64,000 bases of DNA from Rhodococcus phenolicus. GTDB taxonomy: Bacteria > Actinomycetota > Actinomycetes > Mycobacteriales > Mycobacteriaceae. How positions within the stretch are numbered: the stretch's first letter is position 1; each line of letters opens with the position of its first letter. The stretch spans positions 1-64,000 of the forward strand of contig NZ_LRRH01000084.1 of NCBI RefSeq assembly GCF_001646785.1. The letters are read 5' to 3'. Position numbers and translations under genes: made by a program. Under the pieces are notes generated by a model. That model was given only the letters and a program-made list of their open reading frames with translations. It was not told the DNA's origin and searched no databases. Positions 33,091-42,532 of this stretch are shown piece after piece.

Positions 33091-34464
33091 TCATCGGCCC
33101 GGCGAGATCTCCCCGTACCGGGCCAGCGCGACCTGCCGTTCCTGCGCGTGGTCGACGATCGGGTCCGGATAGCCCTGAGGCGCTCCGTTCGACGACGACC
33201 CGGTCGGCGGCCGATGCACCCCCTTGCCGGAAATGCCGCGTAACTCGGGTACCCACCGGCGCACGTAGTCACCCTTCGGATCGAACTTCTCGCCCTGCGT
33301 GGTCGGGTTGAACACCCGGAAATACGGTGCGGCGTCCGTGCCGCACCCGGCCGTCCACTGCCATCCGTGCTGGTTGGACGCCAGGTCGCCGTCGACGAGG
33401 TGATCCATGAAATGTTGCGCGCCCCACCACCACGGCAGGTGCAGGTCCTTGGTGAGGAACGACGCGACGATCATCCGGACCCGGTTGTGCATCCAGCCCT
33501 CGGCGAGCAACTGGCGCATGCCGGCGTCCACGATCGGGAAGCCGGTGCGGCCCTGCTGCCATGCGGTGAAGTTGCGGTCGGCGTCCGGGCCGGTGTCGTA
33601 GCGGATGCCGTCGAACCGGTCGTTGTAGTTGCGGCGCGCGGTGTCCGGCCGGTGGTGCAGCACGTCGGCGTAGAAGTCGCGCCAGCACAGTTCGCTGCGC
33701 AGTGTCGTCGCACCGGGATCGGAGCGGTCCCGCAGATCGTGCAGGAGCGTGCGTGGATGCAGGCACCCGAACTTCAGGTACGGCGACAGCCGGCTCGTCC
33801 CGTCCAGGTCCGGGCGGTCCCGGTCGCTGTCGTACCGGTCCAGTCCGTCGTCGCGGAACTGCCGCCAGCGTTTCCGTGCCGCGGCCTCCCCGGCCGGCGG
33901 CAACGCCACCTCGAGGCCGGCCTCGTCGGCCGGAATCGCCGTCCGGCCGCGGACACCGTCCGGGTCGATCCACGTCACCGTCGACGCCCGGGTCCGCGCC
34001 GGCGGTCGCCACCCGTGCTCGAGCCAGGCCTTCCGGAACGGCGTGAACACCCGGTACGGGCTGCCGTCGCCCTTGAGTACGCGGCCGGGGGAGACCGCAT
34101 AGGGCGACCCGGTGCGCACGAGCGGCACGTCGCCCAGCGCGTCCTCGACGGCGCGGTCCCGGCGCGTACCGTAGGGCGCGTGGTCGGCGCTGACGTGCAC
34201 CGACCCGGCACCCACCTCCCCGGCGAGTCGCGGGATCACCGTCACCGGATCGCCGCGGACGACGAGCAGCCGCCCCTCGAGATCGTCGTCGAGCGCCCGC
34301 AGGCAGCGCATCAGGAAGGTGGTGCGCGGGCCGGGCCGCAGCAGCCGGTCGTCGAGCACGAACACGGCAACCGCGTCCTCGGCGGCATCGGCTGCGGACA
34401 GCAGGGTGGGCAGGTCGTGCAGCCGCAGGTCGCGTCGGAACCAGATCAGTGCGGGACTACTCAC
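33091..34464 (-). CDS. phr: Deoxyribodipyrimidine photolyase (class I type)
   Basis: The 457-residue protein has the N-terminal antenna-binding Rossmann domain (ALIWFRRDLRLHDLP) and the C-terminal FAD domain with the long signature WMHNRVRMIVASFLTKDLH, WWWGAQHFMDHLVDGD and NQHGWQWTAGCGTDAAPYFRVFNP, which includes the residues that bind FAD and the DNA lesion. It repairs UV-induced pyrimidine dimers with light. The GTG start (34464) has only a weak ribosome site. Placement next to SDR genes and a SigK-type promoter resembles light- and singlet-oxygen stress clusters. Confidence 0.93.
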   Translation of the reverse strand: MSSPALIWFRRDLRLHDLPTLLSAADAAEDAVAVFVLDDRLLRPGPRTTFLMRCLRALDDDLEGRLLVVRGDPVTVIPRLAGEVGAGSVHVSADHAPYGTRRDRAVEDALGDVPLVRTGSPYAVSPGRVLKGDGSPYRVFTPFRKAWLEHGWRPPARTRASTVTWIDPDGVRGRTAIPADEAGLEVALPPAGEAAARKRWRQFRDDGLDRYDSDRDRPDLDGTSRLSPYLKFGCLHPRTLLHDLRDRSDPGATTLRSELCWRDFYADVLHHRPDTARRNYNDRFDGIRYDTGPDADRNFTAWQQGRTGFPIVDAGMRQLLAEGWMHNRVRMIVASFLTKDLHLPWWWGAQHFMDHLVDGDLASNQHGWQWTAGCGTDAAPYFRVFNPTTQGEKFDPKGDYVRRWVPELRGISGKGVHRPPTGSSSNGAPQGYPDPIVDHAQERQVALARYGEISPGR

Positions 34465-34553
34465 CCGTCCAGTGTGCCCGGCCCGAATCACGGGGAAACA
34501 ACGACGACGCCGGTGGACGTCGCGAATAGTCGATCCGGACCTTCTCGGAGACA

Positions 34554-34787
34554 ATGGACGACATGTCCGACGCTTACGAAGTTCCCATCCGCGACGAGTC
34601 GATCCGGCTCGGCCAGTTCCTGAAGCTGGCGAACCTCATCGAATCCGGAGCCGAGGCGAAGGAAGTGATCGCGGACGGCCTGGTCTCGGTCAACGGCGAA
34701 GCGGAGTTCCGGCGCGGACGGCAGCTGCACGTCGGGGACACCGTGGAGATCGCCGGGGCGAGCGCGCGCGTCACCCGTGAGGGATAG
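34554..34787 (+). CDS. S4-domain RNA-binding protein (YbcJ-like)
   Basis: The 77-residue protein is a single S4 domain (IRLGQFLKLANLIESGAEAKEVIADGLVSVNGE) of the YbcJ/YlmH-like type, which binds structured RNA. ATG at 34554 and 34563 are both possible. Its stop codon is directly next to the stop of the convergent LuxR-family gene. It is divergent from the photolyase. Confidence 0.85.
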   Translation: MDDMSDAYEVPIRDESIRLGQFLKLANLIESGAEAKEVIADGLVSVNGEAEFRRGRQLHVGDTVEIAGASARVTREG

Positions 34788-37187
34788 CTAGGTCGTGCGC
34801 GCCGCGACCCACGCGGCGATCTGTGTGCGCGAGGCGAAACCGAGCTTCGCGAGTATCCGTTCGACATGACCGTCGACCGTGCGTGAGGAGATCACCAGGT
34901 GCTCGGCGACCGCACGGTTGCTGCGTCCCTCCGCGATCAGCATCGCGATCTCGAGTTCCCGCTTCGTCAGCGGCGATACCGTTTTCGGTCCGGTGGTCTC
35001 GGCGGTGGTGGACTCTCCGAGCGCGAACGCGACCGCCTCGTCGATCGTGGTTCCCGCCTGTTCCGCGGCGAGCTTGCCGAACGCCGCTTCGCCGAGCGCG
35101 TCGACCGCGCGCCTCCGCGCGGCACGCGAATCGTCGGTGACGTGGGGCCCGAACGCGGCGATGTCGGTGCCCAGTCGTGTCCACACCGCGTCGGCCGCGC
35201 CGAACAGCTGCGCCGACCTCCGGGGATCACCGGATCCCGCGCACGTCCACGCCAGTACCTCGATGGACAGCGCGGTGCAGATCTTGTCCTTGTAGGACCG
35301 CTGGATGCGCAGCGCGTCGCGGGCCGCGTCCACCGCAGCGCCGGACGCGCCCTGATGCAGGTGCACCAGACTCGAAACCCACAGCGAGTAGGCCCGATTC
35401 CAGTTCTCGCCGTAGCGGCCGGACAGGTCGAGTACCGCGTTGCACGTGGTGAGGGCGTCGTCGGCGCGCCCGTCGTAGATCTGCGCCATCGCGAGCTGGA
35501 ACGACGCGGTGAGGACCGCGGCGGTGTCGCCGTGGGCGCGGTGCACGCCGATCGCCGATTCGTACCCTGCGATCGCGTCGGCGGTGCGCCCGCGGAACAG
35601 CGCGTGCAGCGCAGCCCAGTGGTCGGCGTGCGCACGCAGCCGGTCGTCGGCAAGAGTTGCTGCGAGAGAGTGGCATTCGATCAGGTGCTGTTCGGCGGCA
35701 TCGTGGTCGCCCTGGATCAGTGCGATCCACGCCGCCACCCACAGGGCATCGCCGCGTTCGCGGACCGGGTCGGTGGCGCTGTGCAGGATGCGTTCGATGC
35801 GGGAACGGCCGTCGGCGAGATTGCCCCCTGCGATCCAGTGATAGCGCAACGCCACCGCGAACTCTGCCGTCGTCGGCGACGACGATTCTTCGCGCAGCGA
35901 CCAGTCCAGCGCCGCAATGTGATTCGGGTGATCGATACGCAGGCGGGTGAGGATCTCGCGCTGGGTCGAGCCGCACCAGTCCTGCGCCGATCGCGCGGCC
36001 CGCGCGGCGTAGTGGTCGCGATGCCGGCGGAACAGTTCGGCGGTTTCCCCGATGCTCTCGGCGAGTTCGGCCCCGTATTCGCGCACCGTCATCAGCTGGA
36101 GGTACCGGAGATCTTCGGTGGCGCGATCCGTGCCGACGAGAGATTTGGCGACGAGCCGGTCGAGCAGATCGACGATCTCGTCCTCCGGAAGCGCACCGAA
36201 CCCGCAGACCGCTTCTGCCGCTTCGAGATCGAACGATCCGGGGAAGACGGACAGGCGTGCCCAGAGCAGCCGCTCGTCGTCCGAGCACAGGTCGTGGCTC
36301 CAGTCGATCAGAGCGCGGAGAGTCTGCTGCCGGGGCAGGGCGCTGCGGTTGCCACCGGTGAGCAGCGCGAAACGCCGGTCGATCCGCTCGACGAGCTGTG
36401 ACGGCGACAGCGACCGGAGCCGGGTCGCCGCGAGTTCGACGGCCAGCGGAATGCCGTCGAGCGAGCGGCAGAGCTGGGCGACGGCGTCGGCGTTCGCGTC
36501 GGTGAGTTCGAACCCCGACACGGTGTTGCGGGCGCGTTCGACCAGCAGTGTCACCGCTTCGAACGGCGCGATGTCCACCGCCCGGCACCCGGTACCCGCC
36601 GGGGGAGTACCCAGCGGCGGCAGCACATAGGTCTGCTCGCCGGCGATCCCGAGCGGTTCGCGGCTGGTGGTGACGATCCGGATCTCCGGAGCGGCGTCGA
36701 GCAGCGTCGTGACCAGTGTGATCACCGCGGGCAGGAGGTGCTCGCAGTTGTCGACGACGATCAGCATGTGCCGGGAGCGGGTGTGATCGGCGAGCTTGTC
36801 GAGCACCGGACGGTTCGACTGGTCGGTCACGCCGAGTGCCGCGGCGGCCGCGGACGGCACGGTGTCCGGGTCCCGGACGGCAGCCAGGTCGATCCACCGG
36901 ACCGAGTCGCGGAACGCGCGCGCCGAGCGCGCCGCCAGCTCCTCCGCGAGCCGGGTCTTCCCGACCCCGCCGGGGCCGATCAGCGACACCAGATGGGCAT
37001 GCTGCAGGCATGCGCGGGCCGCGTCGAGTTCGCGGCGGCGCCCGACGAAGCTGGTCAGAGACCTGTGCGGGACGGTGGTGGCGGGCAGCGCCGGACTCCC
37101 TTCCGAGGTGCCGAAGGATCGGGGCCGAACATACCCGATCGCGCTGTGACCCCCAACACAGGTAGCGATGGGGGTGTTCTGCCCCAT
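34788..37187 (-). CDS. LuxR-family regulator with N-terminal ATPase domain
   Basis: The 799-residue protein has an ATPase domain (about 45-330) with Walker A GPGGVGKT (71-78) and Walker B LIVVDNCEHLL, a long helical TPR-like middle (about 380-700) and a C-terminal LuxR helix-turn-helix (about 735-797, LTKRELEIAMLIAEGRSNRAVAEHLVISSRTVDGHV). This is the layout of large ATP-dependent LuxR regulators. The only start is ATG 37187, without a clear ribosome site. It is divergent from the Baeyer-Villiger monooxygenase and may control it. Confidence 0.88.
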   Translation of the reverse strand: MGQNTPIATCVGGHSAIGYVRPRSFGTSEGSPALPATTVPHRSLTSFVGRRRELDAARACLQHAHLVSLIGPGGVGKTRLAEELAARSARAFRDSVRWIDLAAVRDPDTVPSAAAAALGVTDQSNRPVLDKLADHTRSRHMLIVVDNCEHLLPAVITLVTTLLDAAPEIRIVTTSREPLGIAGEQTYVLPPLGTPPAGTGCRAVDIAPFEAVTLLVERARNTVSGFELTDANADAVAQLCRSLDGIPLAVELAATRLRSLSPSQLVERIDRRFALLTGGNRSALPRQQTLRALIDWSHDLCSDDERLLWARLSVFPGSFDLEAAEAVCGFGALPEDEIVDLLDRLVAKSLVGTDRATEDLRYLQLMTVREYGAELAESIGETAELFRRHRDHYAARAARSAQDWCGSTQREILTRLRIDHPNHIAALDWSLREESSSPTTAEFAVALRYHWIAGGNLADGRSRIERILHSATDPVRERGDALWVAAWIALIQGDHDAAEQHLIECHSLAATLADDRLRAHADHWAALHALFRGRTADAIAGYESAIGVHRAHGDTAAVLTASFQLAMAQIYDGRADDALTTCNAVLDLSGRYGENWNRAYSLWVSSLVHLHQGASGAAVDAARDALRIQRSYKDKICTALSIEVLAWTCAGSGDPRRSAQLFGAADAVWTRLGTDIAAFGPHVTDDSRAARRRAVDALGEAAFGKLAAEQAGTTIDEAVAFALGESTTAETTGPKTVSPLTKRELEIAMLIAEGRSNRAVAEHLVISSRTVDGHVERILAKLGFASRTQIAAWVAARTT

Positions 37188-37198
37188 CCCGGGCGGGT

Positions 37199-37265
37199 GT
37201 GATCCACGTCATGGTTGTCGGTGTCCGGATCGGCACCCCTCGAGCGCCGTCCCCCGTGATCCACG
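37199..37265. repeat. Direct repeats in the LuxR/BVMO intergenic region
   Basis: GTGATCCACG is present at 37199-37208 and 37256-37265, 57 bases apart, between the divergent start codons at 37187 and 37279. They are candidate regulator-binding sites. Confidence 0.4.
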
Positions 37266-37278
37266 AGGAGTCACCATC

Positions 37279-38925
37279 ATGTCCTTCGATCGTTCTTCCG
37301 CGTCCGCCGACCTCGACGCCGTCGTGGTGGGAGCCGGGTTCACCGGTCTGTATGCGCTGTACAAGATGCGCGACGAAATGGGCCTGTCGGTCCGGGTCTT
37401 CGACGCGGCCGACGATGTGGGCGGTACCTGGTACTGGAACCGGTATCCGGGTGCGCGCGTCGACATCGAATCGGTCCACTACTCGTACTCCTTCTCGAAG
37501 GAATTGCAGCAGGAGTGGCGGTGGAGCGAGCGGTTCGCGGCGCAGCCGGAGATCCTCGACTACCTGCAGCACGTCGCCGACCGTTTCGACCTGCGCAGGG
37601 ACATCACGTTCGGCACCCGGATCATCTCCGCGGTGTGGGACGACGATCGCCGCGTGTGGACGGTGGGCACCGAGTCCGGCGAGTCGGTCACCGCGACCTA
37701 CCTGATCTCCGGGGCGGGCAACCTGTCGGTGCCGAAGAAGCCGGAGTTCCCGGGTATCGACAACTTCGCCGGTGAGGTCCACCTGACCGGCAACTGGCCG
37801 CACGAGCCGGTCGATTTCACCGGCAAGCGGGTCGGGGTCATCGGTACCGGATCGAGTGGGATCCAGGCGATCACCGAGATCGCGAAGCAGGCCGGGCATC
37901 TGTCGGTGTTCCAGCGCACGCCGAACTACGCGACGCCGATCGGCAACACGCCGATGACCGACGACGAGATCGCGCACGTCAAGGCGAACTACGACGAGAT
38001 CCGCGCCGCGTCCCGCAACCACTTCCTGGGTGTCCCGTACGACCAGGTGCAGGAATCCGCGCTGGCGGTGTCCGCGGAGGAACGCCGTCGCGTGTTCGAC
38101 GAGCGTTGGGATGCAGGCGGATTCCGGTTGTTCATCGACAGCTTCCAGGACATACTGTTCGACCGGGAAGCCAACGACACCGTCGCCGAGTACATCCGCG
38201 AGCGGATCCACGAGCGGGTGAACGACCCCGAGGTCGCGAAACTGCTCGCACCGACGGGTTATCCCTACGCCACCAAGCGGCCGCCGCTCGAGACGAACTA
38301 CTACGAAACCTACAACCGGGACAACGTCACCCTCGTCGACGTCGCGAGTGCGCCGATCCGGGAGATCACCGCGACCGGTGTGCGCACCGCGGCCGGCGAG
38401 CACGAGCTCGACGTGATCGTCCTGGCCACCGGGTTCGACGCGATGACCGGGCCGCTGCTGGCGATGGGCATCGTCGGCCGCGACGGTGAACGGCTCGAGG
38501 ACAAGTTCGCGGACGGGCCGCGCACCTACCTGGGCCTGATGATGCACAAGTTCCCGAACCTGTTCCTGGTCACCGGGCCGCAGTCCCCGTCGGTGCTCTA
38601 CAACATGCCGCTCGCTATCGAGGATCACGTGGACTTCGTCACCGACGCGATCGCACACCTGCGGCAGCGCGGCCTCGACACCATCGAGCCGACCCGGGAG
38701 GCCGAGGACGCGTGGGTCGCGCACTGCGCCGCGCTGGCGGAAGCAACGCTGATGCCCGACACCGATTCCTGGTACATGGGCGCGAACATCCCGGGCAAGC
38801 CGCGGGCGTGCATGGTCTACCTCGGCGGAGCACCCGCCTACCGGGCGAAGTGCGCCGACGTGGTCGACCGCGGCTACGAGGGCTTCGAACTCGCCGGTGA
38901 CCGGACCGTGGCCCGGGTCTCCTGA
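37279..38925 (+). CDS. Cyclohexanone-monooxygenase-like Baeyer-Villiger monooxygenase
   Basis: The 548-residue flavoprotein has an FAD Rossmann motif GAGFTG (18-23), the GGTWYWNRYPGARVD segment (49-63) and an NADPH Rossmann motif GTGSSG (189-194). The type I BVMO fingerprint FxGxxxHxxxWP is present only in altered form at 163-174 (FAGEVHLTGNWP): the His is one position early and Leu stands in its usual place. Overall it looks most like cyclohexanone monooxygenase, which converts cyclic ketones to lactones. ATG 37279 has GAGGAG eight bases upstream. An esterase gene follows after 46 bases. Confidence 0.92.
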   Translation: MSFDRSSASADLDAVVVGAGFTGLYALYKMRDEMGLSVRVFDAADDVGGTWYWNRYPGARVDIESVHYSYSFSKELQQEWRWSERFAAQPEILDYLQHVADRFDLRRDITFGTRIISAVWDDDRRVWTVGTESGESVTATYLISGAGNLSVPKKPEFPGIDNFAGEVHLTGNWPHEPVDFTGKRVGVIGTGSSGIQAITEIAKQAGHLSVFQRTPNYATPIGNTPMTDDEIAHVKANYDEIRAASRNHFLGVPYDQVQESALAVSAEERRRVFDERWDAGGFRLFIDSFQDILFDREANDTVAEYIRERIHERVNDPEVAKLLAPTGYPYATKRPPLETNYYETYNRDNVTLVDVASAPIREITATGVRTAAGEHELDVIVLATGFDAMTGPLLAMGIVGRDGERLEDKFADGPRTYLGLMMHKFPNLFLVTGPQSPSVLYNMPLAIEDHVDFVTDAIAHLRQRGLDTIEPTREAEDAWVAHCAALAEATLMPDTDSWYMGANIPGKPRACMVYLGGAPAYRAKCADVVDRGYEGFELAGDRTVARVS

Positions 38926-38971
38926 CAACCCGAACATCGCTCAGCGCAACACTTTCGAAAGAGGAGAGCAC

Positions 38972-39946
38972 ATGGCACTCGACGAGCATGTCGCACAGTT
39001 GATCGCGGGACTGCAGGCGCAGGGACTGAAATCGTTCGAACAGATGTCGGTGGAGGAGGCGCGCGGCGTCGTCGCCACCTTCACCGGTCTGCAGGCACCG
39101 CCGGAGCCGGTCGCGCGGATCCACGACGACCGGTACCCGAGCGACGGTGGCGAGCAGAACCTGCGGATCTACGTGCCGGAGGGGGACGGCCCGCATCCGG
39201 TGGTGCTGTACTTCCACGGCGGGGGATTCGTCGCCGGCGGACTCGATGTCGTCGAGGAGCCGGCGCGCGGCGTCGCCCACGACACCGGCGCCATCGTCGT
39301 GACCGCCGCGTATCGCCTCGCACCCGAGCACCGGTTCCCCGCCGCCCCCGACGACGCGTGGGCCGCGCTGCTGTGGGTCGCAGGCAACATCGCCGGTTAC
39401 GGCGGCGACCCGGACGACATCGTGGTCATGGGCGACAGTGCCGGCGGCAATCTGGCGGCGGTGACGGCTCTTCGGGCCCGCGACGAGGGTGGCCCTCGCC
39501 TGCGCGGCCAGGTGCTGGTGTATCCCGTCGTCGACCCGGTGGCGCAACTACCGTCGCGGCGGGAGTACGCCGACGGTTACGTCATCACCGCGGCGGGCCT
39601 GGACTGGTTCTGGCGGCAGTACCTGTCCGCGCCCGGGGACGCACGGAATCCGTATGCGGTGCCGGTCCGTGCGCAGTCTCTCGCGGGTCTGCCGCCCACT
39701 CTGATCCTCACCACGGAGAACGAGGTCGCGCGCGACGAGGCCGAAGAGTACGGAGCCCGTCTTCACCAGGACGGTGTCGACGTGACCACCGTCCGGTTCG
39801 ACGGCCTCGTGCACGGGGTGTTCTGGATGTCCGGTGCGGTGCCGCGCAGTCGTGAACTACGCAGTGCGGTAGCCGAATTCGTCGGCACCGTCACCTCGTC
39901 CGATCAGGCCTCGGCGCGGACGACGACGCCGTCGTGGTCGCTGTAG
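38972..39946 (+). CDS. HSL-family alpha/beta hydrolase (esterase/lactonase)
   Basis: The 324-residue protein has the hormone-sensitive-lipase motif HGGGF (82-86), nucleophile Ser156 in GDSAGG, an Asp in the region [12 protein letters not shown] and His in LVHGVFWM. Placed 46 bases after the BVMO with GAGGAGAG before ATG 38972, it would hydrolyse the ester or lactone product. Its last 15 codons ([16 protein letters not shown]) overlap the convergent RraA gene end, so that tail is antisense to a conserved protein and unlikely to be under functional constraint itself. Confidence 0.9.
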   Translation: MALDEHVAQLIAGLQAQGLKSFEQMSVEEARGVVATFTGLQAPPEPVARIHDDRYPSDGGEQNLRIYVPEGDGPHPVVLYFHGGGFVAGGLDVVEEPARGVAHDTGAIVVTAAYRLAPEHRFPAAPDDAWAALLWVAGNIAGYGGDPDDIVVMGDSAGGNLAAVTALRARDEGGPRLRGQVLVYPVVDPVAQLPSRREYADGYVITAAGLDWFWRQYLSAPGDARNPYAVPVRAQSLAGLPPTLILTTENEVARDEAEEYGARLHQDGVDVTTVRFDGLVHGVFWMSGAVPRSRELRSAVAEFVGTVTSSDQASARTTTPSWSL

Positions 39947-40398
39947 ACGATCTCACCCGGGTTGAACGTGATCCCGCCGAACTCGACGGGCACGTTCTTC
40001 TCCCCGGAACCGGTCTGGGTGCTCTTGCGCGGGTTGGTGCCCAGCGCCTTGATGCCGATGTCGAGGGTGCGGAGGATCGCGGAGTCGCGGACCGCGCCGT
40101 TGACGATGACCCCGGCCCAGCCGTTGTCGACGCCGCGCCCGGCGATGATGTCGCCGACCAGAGCGGTGTGGATGCCGGCACCACCGTCGACGACGAGAAC
40201 CCCGCCGTTGCCCGGCTCGCTCAGGGTCTGCTTGACGAGAAGGTTGTCCTGGAAGCAACGGATGGTGGTGATCGGTCCGCAGAACTCGGTGCGCTTGCCG
40301 AACTGGATGAACTGCGTGTCGCAGCTGCGGATGTCCGGGCCGATCTCGTCGGCCAGGTCGGCGGTCGCGGTGAACTCGGGCGTGGTTGCGTCGCTCAT
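39904..40398 (-). CDS. RraA-like protein / HMG-type aldolase family
   Basis: The 164-residue protein is a full-length RraA-family fold: [42 protein letters not shown] and the Arg/Asp metal site in the latter. Actinobacterial members are annotated either as regulators of ribonuclease E activity or as 4-hydroxy-4-methyl-2-oxoglutarate aldolases; sequence alone does not decide. Start ATG 40398 is preferred to an upstream codon at 40446, since residues before it look random. It overlaps the esterase gene by 43 bases tail to tail. Confidence 0.88.
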   Translation of the reverse strand: MSDATTPEFTATADLADEIGPDIRSCDTQFIQFGKRTEFCGPITTIRCFQDNLLVKQTLSEPGNGGVLVVDGGAGIHTALVGDIIAGRGVDNGWAGVIVNGAVRDSAILRTLDIGIKALGTNPRKSTQTGSGEKNVPVEFGGITFNPGEIVYSDHDGVVVRAEA

Positions 40399-40521
40399 AC
40401 CGCAGAGGATAAATCCCAGCTCATACGGGCAGATGAATATACTCATAACGCCTGAAAGCGGTAGATTCTTGTATTCTTAACGGACAGCGCTGGCTGCACG
40501 ACGGGACTACAGGACGGTGAA

Positions 40522-41274
40522 ATGCCACTCGACGGACGCTCGACGGTTGTTCGCGTGCCGAAGGCCGGCGAACTGATCGCGGCGAGCCTGCGCCGACAGA
40601 TCATCACCGGAGAACTCCGGCCCGGCGAGCCGTTGCCGAACGAAGCGGCGCTGATGGAACGGTTCGGCGTATCCCGGCCGACGCTGCGCGAGGCGTTCCG
40701 CATCCTCGAATCCGAGGGGATCATCACCGTCCTGCGTGGCGCCCACGGCGGCGCCCGCGTCCAGGCGCCGGACCGGTCCACCGCTGCCCGCTCCACCGGT
40801 CTGCTGCTGCAGTACCAGGGTGTGCCCCTCGCCGACGTCTACCGCGCACGCACCGAACTCGAGGTCGCGGCGGTCGGCCTGATCGCCGCCAACCCCGGCG
40901 ATCGCGTCGACACCCTCGGCGACCTGGTCGAGCGCGGCGACGAACTGACCGGCGACCCGGCGGCGTTCGCGCGGCACGACACCGAGGTGCACCGGATGGT
41001 GATGGAACTCGGCGGCAACGAGACGATGGCGGTGCTCGCCGGCATGCTGCTCGACATCATGGACGCCCACAACGCCCTCTACATCTCGACGCGCACCGAG
41101 GTGTCCGACCGCCCGGGCGCGGCGGTCGCGCTGCGCTCCAACCGCAAGCTCGTCGCCCTGCTGCGCAGCGGCGAACCCGGTGCCGCGGAAGCGTTCTGGC
41201 GCAAACACCTCGACAGCGTCGAACGGGTCATGACGGGCGACTCCGCGACCACTCTCGTCGAGGTCCTGTCCTAG
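40522..41274 (+). CDS. GntR-family regulator, FadR/FCD subfamily
   Basis: The 250-residue protein has a GntR winged helix (about 18-85, GELIAASLRRQIITGELRPGEPLPNEAALMERFGVSRPTLREA in part) and an FCD ligand-binding domain (about 100-235) with metal-binding His in RHDTEVHRMV and LRSNRKLVALL. FCD regulators sense small organic acids. ATG 40522 is preceded by GGACGG. It is divergent from the RraA-like gene, with an AT-rich region of about 120 bases between them that should hold its operator. Confidence 0.9.
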   Translation: MPLDGRSTVVRVPKAGELIAASLRRQIITGELRPGEPLPNEAALMERFGVSRPTLREAFRILESEGIITVLRGAHGGARVQAPDRSTAARSTGLLLQYQGVPLADVYRARTELEVAAVGLIAANPGDRVDTLGDLVERGDELTGDPAAFARHDTEVHRMVMELGGNETMAVLAGMLLDIMDAHNALYISTRTEVSDRPGAAVALRSNRKLVALLRSGEPGAAEAFWRKHLDSVERVMTGDSATTLVEVLS

Positions 41275-41302
41275 CGGTCCGCCGACGACGGTCCGGTGAT
41301 GC

Positions 41303-42532
41303 TCAGCCGGTGAAGGTCAGCCACAGCAGCGCCGCGTTCAGCGCGACGATCAGACCCACCGTCAGCCAGGCCGCACCACTCGTCGCGGCGCGATTGCGCT
41401 GCCCGCCCATCAACACCGGATCCGAACTGATCCGCACCAGCGGCACCAGTGCGAACGGGATGCACATGCTCAGCACCACCTGACTGAGCACCAACGCGAA
41501 CGTCGGATCGACACCCACCGCGAGCAGGATCAGTGCGGGCACCATCACGATCACGCGGCGCAGGATCGGCCGGATCCGGATGTGCAGCAGGCCCGCCATG
41601 ATCTCGGCGCCGGCCGCCGATCCGACCGCTGTCGACGCCAGGCCGGAGGCGAGCAGACCGATCGCGAAGACCACGCCGATAGTCGGGCCGAGGGAATCGG
41701 TGATCGCCGCGTGCGCGCCCTCGATGCTGTCGGTGCCGTCCCGGCCGCGCAGCGCCGACGCGGCGAGCAGCAGCATGCCGATGTTGACGGTGCCCGCCAC
41801 GAGCAGGCCACCCATCACGTCCCAGCGGGTCGCCCGCATCACCCGGTCCAGACGCGGGCCGGGCTCGACCTTGCCGTGCCGGGCGCGGGCGAGCGCCGAA
41901 TGCAGGTAGATCGCGTGCGGCATCACCGTCGCGCCGAGCATCGACGCAGCCAGCAGGACCGTCTCGGTCCCCTCGAAACGTGGCACCAGGCCGGCCGTGG
42001 CGTCGGTGAACGACACATCCGTGAACGCCAGGCCGGCCAGGAATCCGACGGTGATGATCGCCAGCAGCGAGACCACCACGAATTCGAAGGAACGCTGGCC
42101 GCGCCGGTCCTGCACCGACAGGATCGTGATGGACACGGCACCGGTGATCAGTCCACCGACGAACAGCGGCAGACCGAACAGCAGGTGCAGAGCGAGGGCG
42201 CCACCGATCACCTCCGCGATGTCGGTGGCGATCGCCATCACCTCGGCCTGAACCCAGAACGCGCGACGCGTCGGGGTACGCAGCCGGGTACCCAGCAGTT
42301 CCGGCAGCGAACGGCCGGTGACCACACCGATCTTCGCGGACAGGTACTGCACGAGGATCGCCATGGCATTGGCGACCACCAGCACCCACAGCAGCAGATA
42401 TCCGTAGCGGGCACCGGCGGTCAGGTTCGCCGCGACATTGCCGGGATCGACGTAGGCGACGGCCGCCACGAAGGCGGGACCCAGCAGCAGGAAGAGGCGC
42501 GGTGTGTGCGTCGGCGAGTGGGTCGTGCTCAC
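41303..42532 (-). CDS. Nramp-family divalent metal transporter (MntH-like)
   Basis: The 409-residue protein has about eleven membrane helices and the Nramp metal-site motifs: DPGN in helix 1 (YVDPGNVAANLTAG) and MPHAIYLHSALA in helix 6. It should import Mn2+ (or Fe2+) with protons. GTG 42532 overlaps the stop of the DUF5313 gene (GTGA), so both are coupled; no Mn riboswitch or MntR box was seen, but the short upstream region leaves little room. Confidence 0.92.
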   Translation of the reverse strand: MSTTHSPTHTPRLFLLLGPAFVAAVAYVDPGNVAANLTAGARYGYLLLWVLVVANAMAILVQYLSAKIGVVTGRSLPELLGTRLRTPTRRAFWVQAEVMAIATDIAEVIGGALALHLLFGLPLFVGGLITGAVSITILSVQDRRGQRSFEFVVVSLLAIITVGFLAGLAFTDVSFTDATAGLVPRFEGTETVLLAASMLGATVMPHAIYLHSALARARHGKVEPGPRLDRVMRATRWDVMGGLLVAGTVNIGMLLLAASALRGRDGTDSIEGAHAAITDSLGPTIGVVFAIGLLASGLASTAVGSAAGAEIMAGLLHIRIRPILRRVIVMVPALILLAVGVDPTFALVLSQVVLSMCIPFALVPLVRISSDPVLMGGQRNRAATSGAAWLTVGLIVALNAALLWLTFTG

